Shown here in pieces: positions 33,683-41,710 of a DNA stretch of 64,000 nucleotides. Positions within the stretch are counted from its first letter, which is position 1, and each line of letters starts with the position of its first letter. The stretch is from positions 770,504 to 834,503 of the forward strand of contig NZ_JACHWN010000002.1 in assembly GCF_014191375.1 (NCBI RefSeq), in the 5' to 3' direction. This stretch comes from Mesorhizobium sp. RMAD-H1. GTDB taxonomy: Bacteria > Pseudomonadota > Alphaproteobacteria > Rhizobiales > Rhizobiaceae. Made by a program: the position numbers and the translations under genes. A model generated the notes under the pieces. That model made no database searches. It saw nothing but the letters and a program-made list of their open reading frames with translations, and was not told the origin of the DNA.

Positions 33683-34115
33683 AAGCTTCGATATTCTTCA
33701 TCTGCCCTGCCCAGCCTTCCTCGTTCATGCGCAATGCATCCGGCCGCCGATGCGCCGGCAGCGCCCCGAAGCCGGATTCGACCACCGTCAGACGCGTTCC
33801 GGCCGATATCGGCTCGAGCCGGAATTCGACCAGCGTCGGCTTCTCTCCCGAATAATCGACGTCGGGATCGACCGCATAGGGATGCCACGTGAAGGAGAAA
33901 TAGTGCGGCCGGTCCATCCGCTTGATGGTCGCCTCCCACTTCACATGCTCGTAGCCGGGATGGGTGATGCGGCCGCGCGCGATTTCCCCCGGCACGAAGG
34001 GGCCATCCAGCCGCACCCCGAACCATGCGCCGAATTCTTCATGATCGGTCAAGGCACGCCAGACCCGCTCGATGGGAGCGTTGAGTTCGATGTTCTTTTC
34101 GATACGATCCGTCAT
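33669..34115 (-). CDS. SRPBCC (AHSA1-like) family protein
   Basis: A 148-residue START-like protein beginning at the ATG at 34115 behind CAGGAGGTTGCC. It has the usual pattern IEKNIELNAPIERVWRALTD at the start, and EFGAWFGVRLDGPFVPG, then a final helix GWAGQMKNIEAY. The fold makes a hydrophobic ligand pocket. It is first in the operon with the ArsR regulator, a frequent arrangement in proteobacteria. The ligand is unknown. Confidence 0.9.
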   Translation of the reverse strand: MTDRIEKNIELNAPIERVWRALTDHEEFGAWFGVRLDGPFVPGEIARGRITHPGYEHVKWEATIKRMDRPHYFSFTWHPYAVDPDVDYSGEKPTLVEFRLEPISAGTRLTVVESGFGALPAHRRPDALRMNEEGWAGQMKNIEAYVGA

Positions 34116-34202
34116 AATGGCAACCTCCTGGTTGCGCATATCATGTCAGGGTCAAAGCCATAACGCAACCATAGAGTTGCACAATTTTGAACAGTGAAAA
34201 TG

Positions 34203-34328
34203 ACAAATGTTCTCCCCATTTGTTAGGGTTGCGACTCACCCAATATTTAGCGCACAAATTGCAGGCCGGATGTTCCATCGGCGCTGAGGCCCGACCCCCA
34301 CCCGCAACCATCATCCAGGTCGGGCCTC
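34203..34328 (+). ncRNA. Two C-rich-loop hairpins, possible small RNA (copy B)
   Basis: ACAAATG (34203-34209) pairs with CATTTGT (34217-34223) around TTCTCCC. GAGGCCCGACC (34286-34296) pairs with GGTCGGGCCTC (34318-34328) around a 21-base C-rich loop. The second stem resembles the hairpin at 27923-27963. The surrounding 34116-34461 stretch has no convincing gene. Confidence 0.3.
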
Positions 34329-34461
34329 TTCCACCTTTCCCGGCGGAATTCTGGTGTTCTGGCGCGGTGCTTCCATCAGTTCTGGTCGGGGGTGATGACC
34401 TGCCCTGAGGGGATATGGGACAGCTCCCTTAAATGAATTGATCCGCCACCGCTACCGCCAG

Positions 34462-34490
34462 TTGACTTTTTGATCGTCATACAATCTTCT
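34462..34490 (+). promoter_or_regulatory. Promoter of the second 37-residue microprotein gene
   Basis: TTGACT at 34462-34467 with 16 of 21 bases shared with the first copy's promoter, and the same 55-base distance to the start codon. Confidence 0.55.
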
Positions 34491-34516
34491 GCCCGCAATT
34501 CATCTGAGGGCAGAAA

Positions 34517-34630
34517 GTGAAACAGACGAACCGTCGCGCATTGAAAGACGCATTGCTTTGGCTGACCTACGCCCTGATCTTTGTGGCGATCGCCCTTGCC
34601 TTCAATTATCTGCGCAGCATTTTCATGTAG
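34517..34630 (+). CDS. 37-residue single-span membrane microprotein (copy B)
   Basis: A GTG at 34517, preceded by TGAGGGCAGAAA, opens 37 codons ending in TAG at 34630. The product has a polar, positively charged head (MKQTNRRALKD), one hydrophobic helix (LLWLTYALIFVAIALAF) and the tail NYLRSIFM. It is 20/37 identical to the product at 28308, without gaps. A hairpin terminator follows at 34663-34685. The function is unknown; size and shape suit a small membrane modulator. Confidence 0.75.
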   Translation: MKQTNRRALKDALLWLTYALIFVAIALAFNYLRSIFM

Positions 34631-34662
34631 GGAAAATACATCGGCATTCCTGCCAAGAATGA

Positions 34663-34685
34663 CGGCGGGCCGATATGGCCCGCCG
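34663..34685. terminator. Hairpin between the microprotein and the convergent repeat-protein gene
   Basis: CGGCGGGCC and GGCCCGCCG form a 9-bp stem with loop GATAT. It lies between two convergent genes and could stop transcription from both. Confidence 0.65.
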
Positions 34686-34729
34686 CCTTCATATTAGAAC
34701 TTGCTTATTCCATTGCGGAACGGGCAGGC

Positions 34730-35413
34730 TTAGTACTTATCTTTGTAGCGGCGCACGCCATCATTGACCCGGATCGTCTTTGCGGAGTGAATCCTGCGCT
34801 CCGGCAGATATTCGACCCGATTGACATACTGGTTGCGCGTGACGACGCGGGGACGCTCGTGAATGCGGGTAACAACATTCTCGCGCACGACCGGCTGAAC
34901 GTTGTTGACCTTCACGATGCGGTTGACGTGACGCACATAGCGGGTGTTGTTGACATCGCGATAACGGGTGACGTTATTCACCTTGCGAACGGTCTTGTAG
35001 CGATAGACCGTTTCGGAGGTCGGGCGTACGTTGGCACGGTTCACGATCGTCTTGCCCGTCCGGATATGGCGGGTGGGAAGGACGTTTGTCGCGGATCCGT
35101 AACGGTTTTCACGGATCACCGCGGTCCTGTTGTGGACGCGCGTGACGGTATTGACGCGCGTCACCGGCTGAACGCGCGTGACGTTCACGATACGCTTCGT
35201 GTGCGTCACGGTGCGGGGACGCTCGACGTCGCGATAACGGGTGACGTTGCGGACCTGGCGGACGGTCTTGCCCTGCTGATAGGTCGTGCTGACCTTGGTG
35301 GTGGCGACCGGACGCTTGTGACGCTCGGCGGCTTCCGCCGAAACCGTGATCGCTACCATCGATGCGCTTGCCAGAGCAGCGATGGCAAAAAGCGTCTTAA
35401 AGGACTTCATCAT
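34730..35413 (-). CDS. Secreted, highly basic Arg/Val/Thr-rich protein of two 91-residue repeats
   Basis: A 227-residue protein with a signal peptide (MMKSFKTLFAIAALASASM ... cleavage near AEA). The mature chain is nearly all Arg, Val, Thr, Asn and Tyr and is built from two copies offset by exactly 91 residues: KTVRQVRNVTRYRDV at 49 and KTVRKVNNVTRYRDV at 140; LPTRHIRTGKTI near 112 and LPERRIHSAKTI near 203. It should be very positively charged in the periplasm or on the surface, so it may bind anionic polysaccharide, LPS or nucleic acid. I recognise no named family. The start has an AGGAGA site. Confidence 0.85.
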   Translation of the reverse strand: MMKSFKTLFAIAALASASMVAITVSAEAAERHKRPVATTKVSTTYQQGKTVRQVRNVTRYRDVERPRTVTHTKRIVNVTRVQPVTRVNTVTRVHNRTAVIRENRYGSATNVLPTRHIRTGKTIVNRANVRPTSETVYRYKTVRKVNNVTRYRDVNNTRYVRHVNRIVKVNNVQPVVRENVVTRIHERPRVVTRNQYVNRVEYLPERRIHSAKTIRVNDGVRRYKDKY

Positions 35414-35705
35414 GACTATACTCTCCTGGGTTCAAATAGAGAATTACACATGCGCGGTACTAAGCCCTCAGTCGCCCCCTCGACCGAAACGACCTAACCT
35501 GTATTACTCTAATCTATGATTTTTAATTCTGTATCATCAAAAGAAAAACAGAACTTATTCCGCTTTAAACAGATAAAATGATTTTTATTTATTCTTGAAT
35601 AAGCTGGTTATTTAATATCCTTTTACTTAGCCATTCTCCGGACAAAATCCTCCTGCTTATTGCCGGCCATCTCTCCAAAAATTAGTAATTTGTAAAGGAT
35701 GGAAG

Positions 35706-36527
35706 ATGCGTAGGATTATTCAGGGAGCGATGGTTGCTTTGGCCTTCTTGGGCCTCTCGGAAACTGCCGGCGCGGCACCGAATACTGGCTGCCAGAGCAC
35801 GGCCATTCGCAGCCTGCAGCGGCTTTCTCCGCATGGCTATGATGTCTACCGGGCAATGAAGGACAAAAGCCAGTTCATGACCTGGATCACCTGCGATGAT
35901 CTTCAGCTCGACCTGGCGACCGCCGTGCATGAATCCGTCCACAACCTGACGGAGGAGCGCGACGCCTTTCCGCTGATCGGGGGCGGCAATATCGCACGCC
36001 CGCACGAGACCGAAAACTTCTTCGCGCCGAAGCTGATCGCCAGGCAGATGGCCCGCAACTTCGGCGATCCGCTGTTCATCGACTCCTATCTCAAGCCGGG
36101 CGCCGCCTCCTCGGCGGATAATTTCATGTATCTGCTGGATGAGCTCAACGCCTACAGCCATGACCTGAACTCGGCCACCAGGCTCGTTTCGATCCGCCGT
36201 GGCGACACCCAGGTGGATCACCGCGACGGGCTGGCCGCCATGATGGCGTTCGTGATGGGCTATGCGGCCGAAGCGCGTAAGGATCACCCGGAGACCTGGC
36301 AGGGCCTGAAGGCGCCGAAGACTGCCAAGGTCGTGCAGACCCTCTGGAAACAGGCCGAAAAGACGATGGCCGCATCCTGCGGAATATCCGATTTCGGGAC
36401 GAATGATCGCAACTATCTGAGTTATGTCTGCAATACCAAGAATGCCGCTGCGCTGAGCGAGATACTCCACCGCGCGCCCTCCTGCCCGACGCGCTGCCTG
36501 AGCGCCGCAACGGCAGCGGCGCAATAG
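35706..36527 (+). CDS. Secreted protein with HExxH zinc-protease motif
   Basis: A 273-residue protein starting at the ATG after GGATGGAAG with a signal peptide ending near AGAA. H75-E76-S-V-H79 (TAVHESVHNLTEE) is an HExxH motif at the end of a predicted helix, and E146 with H152 (YLLDELNAYSHDL) lies about 70 residues later, a distance seen in gluzincin-type metallopeptidases. Several Cys could form disulfides. I recognise no named family. A periplasmic metallopeptidase is a reasonable inference, not proven. The preceding 292-bp gap is A/T-rich and shows nothing else. Confidence 0.85.
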   Translation: MRRIIQGAMVALAFLGLSETAGAAPNTGCQSTAIRSLQRLSPHGYDVYRAMKDKSQFMTWITCDDLQLDLATAVHESVHNLTEERDAFPLIGGGNIARPHETENFFAPKLIARQMARNFGDPLFIDSYLKPGAASSADNFMYLLDELNAYSHDLNSATRLVSIRRGDTQVDHRDGLAAMMAFVMGYAAEARKDHPETWQGLKAPKTAKVVQTLWKQAEKTMAASCGISDFGTNDRNYLSYVCNTKNAAALSEILHRAPSCPTRCLSAATAAAQ

Positions 36528-36600
36528 CCGGAACACTGGCCATCCCAGCCATGGCATCCTAGATATCGGGAAGCAGTAGCGTCTCGAAAGGCGGGAAGCC

Positions 36601-37731
36601 ATGGCCTGGTCCTTCAAGATCGGAACGATTGCCGGAACGGCACTGCGCGTCCACATCACCTTCGCGCTGCTGCTCGTCTGGATATGGCTGATGCACTACC
36701 GGATCGGCGGCGCGCCCGCGGCCTGGGAGGGCGTCACCTTCATCCTGGCCGTCTTCATCTGTGTGGTGCTGCACGAATTCGGCCATATCGCCGCCGCGCG
36801 CTATTTCGGGATCAGGACGCCTGACATTACCCTGCTGCCGATCGGCGGATTGGCTCGTCTCGAGCGCATGCCGGAGAAGCCCGGCCAGGAATTCGTGATC
36901 GCCATTGCCGGGCCGCTGGTCAATGTGGCGATAGCCGCGCTGATCTTCCTGGCGCTGCATGGCTCGACGGGAATGGAGGCGGCAGCCGATGTCGAGGACC
37001 CGCGGCTCGGCTTTCTCGCCAGGCTCGCCGGCGTCAATGTCTTCCTCGTTCTCTTCAACATGATTCCGGCCTTTCCGATGGATGGCGGCCGGGTGCTGCG
37101 CGCCGCCCTCGCCTCGCGCCTTTCCTGGTCGCGCGCCACGCAGGTCGCCGCTTCCATCGGACAGGGGCTCGCCTTCCTCTTCGGCTTCATCGGCCTGTTC
37201 TACAATCCGCTTCTGATCTTCATCGGCATCTTCGTCTATCTGGCCGCAGCCGCCGAGGCACAGAACGCCCAGATCCGCGATATCGCCGGCAGCGTGCTCG
37301 TCGGTGACGTGATGATCACCGAATTCGCAAGCCTCCGGCATGGAGCCAATATCGCCGACGCCATCGACATGCTGCTTGCCACCACGCAGCGCGAGTTCCC
37401 GGTGGTCGATGCCTCAGGCCGTTTCGAGGGTCTGCTGACGCGCGACGACATGATCCGGGCGCTCAAGGAAAAAGGGGCCGAAACGCCGGTCGTCGGCGCG
37501 ATGCGCACCGATATTCCGAAAATCCATTACCGCAAGCACCTCCAGGAAAGCCTGCGGCTGATGCAGGAAGCGAGTGTGCCGGCCGTCGCCGTCGTGGACG
37601 GCGCAGACCGGCTGATCGGTCTGATGACGCATGAAACGATCGGCGAAATGATGATGGTACGCGCCGCGACAGCCGATCGCTTCCGCTTCGGTCGACCGCG
37701 GCATGGCCAGCCGCATTCGACCCGGCTCTGA
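36601..37731 (+). CDS. Site-2 protease (M50) family membrane metalloprotease with CBS domains
   Basis: A 376-residue protein. Six or so helices carry the zinc site HEFGH (VVLHEFGHIAAARYFGI, about residue 58) and the third ligand region NMIPAFPMDGGRVLRAAL. After the membrane part there are two CBS domains (residues about 235-365) that usually sense nucleotides. This is the SpoIVFB/Rip3-like class that cleaves proteins inside the membrane, often anti-sigma factors or other regulators. It starts behind GGCGGGAAG. Its substrate is unknown; the nearby secreted HExxH gene might act in the same envelope pathway. Confidence 0.92.
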   Translation: MAWSFKIGTIAGTALRVHITFALLLVWIWLMHYRIGGAPAAWEGVTFILAVFICVVLHEFGHIAAARYFGIRTPDITLLPIGGLARLERMPEKPGQEFVIAIAGPLVNVAIAALIFLALHGSTGMEAAADVEDPRLGFLARLAGVNVFLVLFNMIPAFPMDGGRVLRAALASRLSWSRATQVAASIGQGLAFLFGFIGLFYNPLLIFIGIFVYLAAAAEAQNAQIRDIAGSVLVGDVMITEFASLRHGANIADAIDMLLATTQREFPVVDASGRFEGLLTRDDMIRALKEKGAETPVVGAMRTDIPKIHYRKHLQESLRLMQEASVPAVAVVDGADRLIGLMTHETIGEMMMVRAATADRFRFGRPRHGQPHSTRL

Positions 37732-37741
37732 AACGGCGACC

Positions 37742-40654
37742 TCAATAGGCAGGCGGATCGCTTGCCGGGAACGACTCCACCGACCCTTCCTCGACAATCT
37801 CGTCGGGCGGCTTCTGTCCGCGGGCCGGCTGGGGCGTAGCAGGCAGCCCTTCTGCCTTCTGCTCTTTGAGATCGGCCCCCAGCAGCAGGCGGCGAAGCAC
37901 GAAGTGCAGAATGCCGCCATGGCAATAATAGCGGAACTCCTGCGGCGTATCGATCCGCACCCGCACCTCGAAATCGGCCGCCGCCCCGCCGTCATGCGCG
38001 CGGGCACGCACCGTAAGCCCGGTGCCCCCGGCAAAGCCGCTCCCGACGGCTTCCGCGAGCCCCTCGATGTCGAATATCTCTTCGCCGTCGAGCCCCAGCG
38101 TCTCGATCGACTGCCCATCCATGAACTGGAGCGGAATGACGCCCATGCCGATCAGGTTGGACCGGTGGATGCGTTCGAAGCTCTCGGCAATCACGGCGCG
38201 CACGCCCTGCAGGGCCACGCCCTTCGCCGCCCAGTCGCGGCTGGAGCCTGAGCCGTATTCCTTGCCGGCCAGCACGATGAGCGGGGTGCCGTCCTCCTTG
38301 TAGCGCATGGCGGCATCATAGATCGGCATGATCTCGCCGCTTGGAAGATAGCGGGTGAACGGTCCCTCCACATCGGGCACCAGGCGGTTGCGTATGCGCA
38401 CATTGGCGAAGGTTCCGCGCACCATCACCTCATGGTTCCCGCGTCGCGAGCCATAGGAATTGAAATCCTTCGGCTCCACGCCTTGCCCGATCAGGTACCG
38501 GCCCGCCGGCGAATCCTTCTGGATCGAGCCCGCCGGCGAAATGTGGTCCGTCGTCACGCTGTCGGCCAGCATGGCGATTACGCGCGCGCCGTGGATTTCC
38601 GCCACCTGCTCCGGCGCCTGGCGCGTCATGCCGTCGAAAAAGCTGGGCCGGCGAATATAGGTGGACACCGGATTCCAGGAATAGAGTTCGCTTCTCTTCA
38701 CCTGCAGCGCATTCCAGCGTTCGTCACCCTCATAGATCCGTCGATAGGTCCGGTCATACATGTCCGACCCGATCGCCTCCGCAATCACGCGCTCGACCTC
38801 CTGGCTCGAAGGCCAGATATCGCGCAGGAAGACCGGCCGTCCCTCCCGATCCTCGCCGAGCGGCTCGCGATCGAGATCGATGTCGATCCGGCCCGCAAGC
38901 GCGAAAGCCACGACCAGCGGCGGCGACATGAGATAGTTGGCGCGTACCTCGGAATTGATGCGGCCTTCGAAGTTCCGGTTGCCCGAGAGGACCGAGGCGA
39001 CCACCAGACCGTTCCGCCGCACGGTTTCGGAAACCTCAGCCGGCAGTGGTCCGGAATTGCCGATGCATGTGGTGCAGCCGTAACCCGCCAGATGGAAGCC
39101 GAGCGCCTCCAGATGCGGCGTCAGTCCGGCCTTGTCGTAATAATCGGTGACGACACGCGATCCTGGCGCCAGCGAGGTCTTCACCCACGGCTTGCTCTTC
39201 AGGCCCTTCTCCACCGCCTTGCGCGCCAGGAGACCCGCCGCTACCATGACGGATGGATTGGACGTGTTGGTGCAACTCGTGATCGCCGCGATCACCACGG
39301 AGCCATGGCGCAACTTTTCCGCCTCGCATCCAGTACGGAGCGATTCAACCTCTTCCCCCTCTCCCCACACCCCTTCCGCACGGCCGTGCCCTGCCCCGTC
39401 GGCAGCCGCCGTCTTCTGCGTTCTGGCGGGATTGCCGGGGAGGAGCGAAGGCAGCGCCTCCTGAAACGCCTCCTTCGCCTGCGAGAGGCGGATGCGGTCC
39501 TGCGGACGCCGCGGACCGGCGATGCTCGGCCCGATGCTGCTCAGGTCGAGTTCCAGCGTATCGGAATAGACCGGCTCCGGCGCATCCGGCGTGTGAAACA
39601 GCCCCTGCGCTTTCATATAGGCCTCGACCAGCGCGATCCGCTCTTCCGGGCGGCCGGTGAAGCGCAGATAATCGAGCGTGACCTGGTCGACAGGAAAAAT
39701 GGTGCAGGTCGAACCATATTCGGGCGACATGTTGCCAATGGTTGCGCGGTCGGCAAGCGCCAGGCTCGAGACGCCCGGCCCGTAGAATTCGACGAACTGC
39801 CCGACAACGCCTTTCTTGCGCAGCATTTCCGCGACTGTCAGCACCAGATCGGTTGCCGTGGACCCCTCCGGCAGGGCGCCTGTCAGCCGAACGCCGATCA
39901 CCCGCGGGATCAGCATAGAGATCGGCTGGCCGAGCATGGCGGCTTCGGCTTCGATACCGCCCACGCCCCAGCCGAGCACGCCCAGCCCGTTCACCATCGG
40001 CGTGTGAGAATCGGTCCCCACCACCGTATCGGGATAGGCGAGCGGAAGGTTGCTCCCGTCCTGCCGCGCCTCCTTGCCCAGGCCGAAGACGACCCGCGCC
40101 AGATATTCCAGATTGATCTGGTGGCATATGCCGGCATTGGGAGGCGTGGCGGTGAAATTGGCGAATGCCTCGCGGCCCCATTTGATGAAGGCGTAACGCT
40201 CCTCGTTGCGCTTATAATCGAGTTCCTCGTTGCGGTCGAAGGCCTGGCGGCTGCCGAATGCATCCACCTGGATCGAATGATCGATGACGAGTTCGACGGG
40301 CTGCAGCGGATTGATCTTCTTCGGATCACCGCCGAGCGCCGCCATCGCATCACGCATGGCCGCCAGATCGACCAGCGCCGGCACGCCGGTGAAATCCTGC
40401 AACAGCACCCGCGCCGGCATGAAGGCGATCTCACGGCCGGACGGTACCTTCGGATCCCATCCGGCAAGCGTGCGGATGTCCTGTGCGGTCACCGCCGAAT
40501 CATCCTCGTGGCGGAGCAGGTTTTCCAGGAGGACGCGCAATGAATATGGCAGGCGGTCTATATCGTACCCAAGCTCGCGCAAGGGGGCGAAACTGAAATA
40601 ACGATAGCGCCTCTCGCCGGCGCGAAGCTCGGAAGCACTGCCAAAACTGTCCAT
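37742..40654 (-). CDS. acnA: Aconitate hydratase, AcnA type, with extended tail
   Basis: A 970-residue aconitase, longer than the usual 890-900. The three [4Fe-4S] Cys are in AITSCTNTSNPS and YGCTTCIGNSGPL. Other family motifs are VGTDSHTPMVNGLGVLGWG and GSGSSRDWAAKG. It converts citrate to isocitrate in the TCA cycle. Two features explain the length: a low-complexity insert before the first Cys motif (RTQKTAAADGAGHGRAEG), and a C-terminal extension of about 45 residues ending EESVESFPASDPPAY-like (VEEGSVESFPASDPPAY). It may be a second, condition-specific aconitase. There is no GGAAC site upstream. Confidence 0.93.
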   Translation of the reverse strand: MDSFGSASELRAGERRYRYFSFAPLRELGYDIDRLPYSLRVLLENLLRHEDDSAVTAQDIRTLAGWDPKVPSGREIAFMPARVLLQDFTGVPALVDLAAMRDAMAALGGDPKKINPLQPVELVIDHSIQVDAFGSRQAFDRNEELDYKRNEERYAFIKWGREAFANFTATPPNAGICHQINLEYLARVVFGLGKEARQDGSNLPLAYPDTVVGTDSHTPMVNGLGVLGWGVGGIEAEAAMLGQPISMLIPRVIGVRLTGALPEGSTATDLVLTVAEMLRKKGVVGQFVEFYGPGVSSLALADRATIGNMSPEYGSTCTIFPVDQVTLDYLRFTGRPEERIALVEAYMKAQGLFHTPDAPEPVYSDTLELDLSSIGPSIAGPRRPQDRIRLSQAKEAFQEALPSLLPGNPARTQKTAAADGAGHGRAEGVWGEGEEVESLRTGCEAEKLRHGSVVIAAITSCTNTSNPSVMVAAGLLARKAVEKGLKSKPWVKTSLAPGSRVVTDYYDKAGLTPHLEALGFHLAGYGCTTCIGNSGPLPAEVSETVRRNGLVVASVLSGNRNFEGRINSEVRANYLMSPPLVVAFALAGRIDIDLDREPLGEDREGRPVFLRDIWPSSQEVERVIAEAIGSDMYDRTYRRIYEGDERWNALQVKRSELYSWNPVSTYIRRPSFFDGMTRQAPEQVAEIHGARVIAMLADSVTTDHISPAGSIQKDSPAGRYLIGQGVEPKDFNSYGSRRGNHEVMVRGTFANVRIRNRLVPDVEGPFTRYLPSGEIMPIYDAAMRYKEDGTPLIVLAGKEYGSGSSRDWAAKGVALQGVRAVIAESFERIHRSNLIGMGVIPLQFMDGQSIETLGLDGEEIFDIEGLAEAVGSGFAGGTGLTVRARAHDGGAAADFEVRVRIDTPQEFRYYCHGGILHFVLRRLLLGADLKEQKAEGLPATPQPARGQKPPDEIVEEGSVESFPASDPPAY

Positions 40655-41710
40655 CAGATCCTCCTTCCAATGGTCGGCCGCTCCGGCCCGCTATTCCGAT
40701 CGCTTGACCGGCCCTTATCTCCCGAAATTCGAAATCCGGCGGGCACCATCGCCGCCGCCATCCTCAACCCGACCTGCGGGCGGGCACATCGAAGCATATA
40801 TTTTGCTGCCGACAATCGCGCACAGCCGTTCAACGGACCTATTCTGCGAAAGTCTTGGCTCTAACCAGTCCGCTGCGGCCTTGTTCCACCGCATATGGAG
40901 CTGGAGCATGTATTAATGGCTTGTGCCGTGCCAGCACAGCTCCCTCAGATCACATCTGAATCCGCAACCCCGGGGGATGTTACCTGCCTCCTCACCGGAA
41001 ACCATATGATCGTCAGTCCGAGGAGTGGCAGCCGGACTGTCGTTATTTAAGCCTCTTCTGTTCAACATTCCATCTGACTTTTATTGAATTATGACCTAAA
41101 ATTGGTTTACAATTCCAATGGATGAGATTTAGCTTGCGAGCAGCATCGACAAGCTCAAAGAAGGGGATTTTTGAACGGGAATCATGGGGATAAAGGATAA
41201 CTGGACAGGACCTTATCCGCTGATCTTGATGACCTCGAAACGGATATTCCGAGTTTGAGATAAGCTGATGTTTCTTCGCTCTTTGAGCATATCAACGCTG
41301 GCTGGCGGACCATTTAGTACTTTCAGTTGTGTCGAGCAAACAGAATTACTCTCAATACGTGCAATTCATAGCGGCTCGCGTGAAAAAGAATTGCAGACAT
41401 TCGGCAGATCCCATCGTGAAGCGTACATGTTTGCGTCTCAGGTCGCTGGACCTGCCGGCGGCAAAAATGAGCCACACTGTCTCTTGCACCCGGCTGATGC
41501 CCCTGAACCCGGCTCAACGGCAAGATCATGAACGCAAACCAGAATCAGGGAGAGCCAACCGTAATCGTCCGCCCAATTGGACACGCCGATTATCGATCAA
41601 TCCAAGGCGGCCAGCTCACGACTGACGGCCGAAACGCTCAAGACCCGCATGGATGGAGGGGGCGCAACGGCGAATATCCCTCGACCAGATTGCAAGGAGA
41701 ACAAGAGTAG
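40655..41710. other. About 1 kb without a supported gene, upstream of the polysaccharide locus
   Basis: Only short frames with atypical codon use occur, including one at 41528-41710 that ends directly before the next start but lacks a ribosome site. An inverted repeat GGATAA ... TTATCC lies near 41191-41216. The stretch is richer in A+T than the flanking genes and may hold the promoter and regulatory sites of the glycosyltransferase locus, or remnants of a lost gene. Confidence 0.5.

Noticed and set aside
38432..40543. 703-codon open frame opposite the aconitase gene
   Set aside because: It is the antisense shadow of a high-G+C gene; the opposite strand has all aconitase motifs, and the frame gives an Arg/His-rich product with no family.
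41528..41710. Possible 60-residue gene just before the first glycosyltransferase
   Set aside because: No ribosome site, atypical composition and no recognisable feature; it may be chance.
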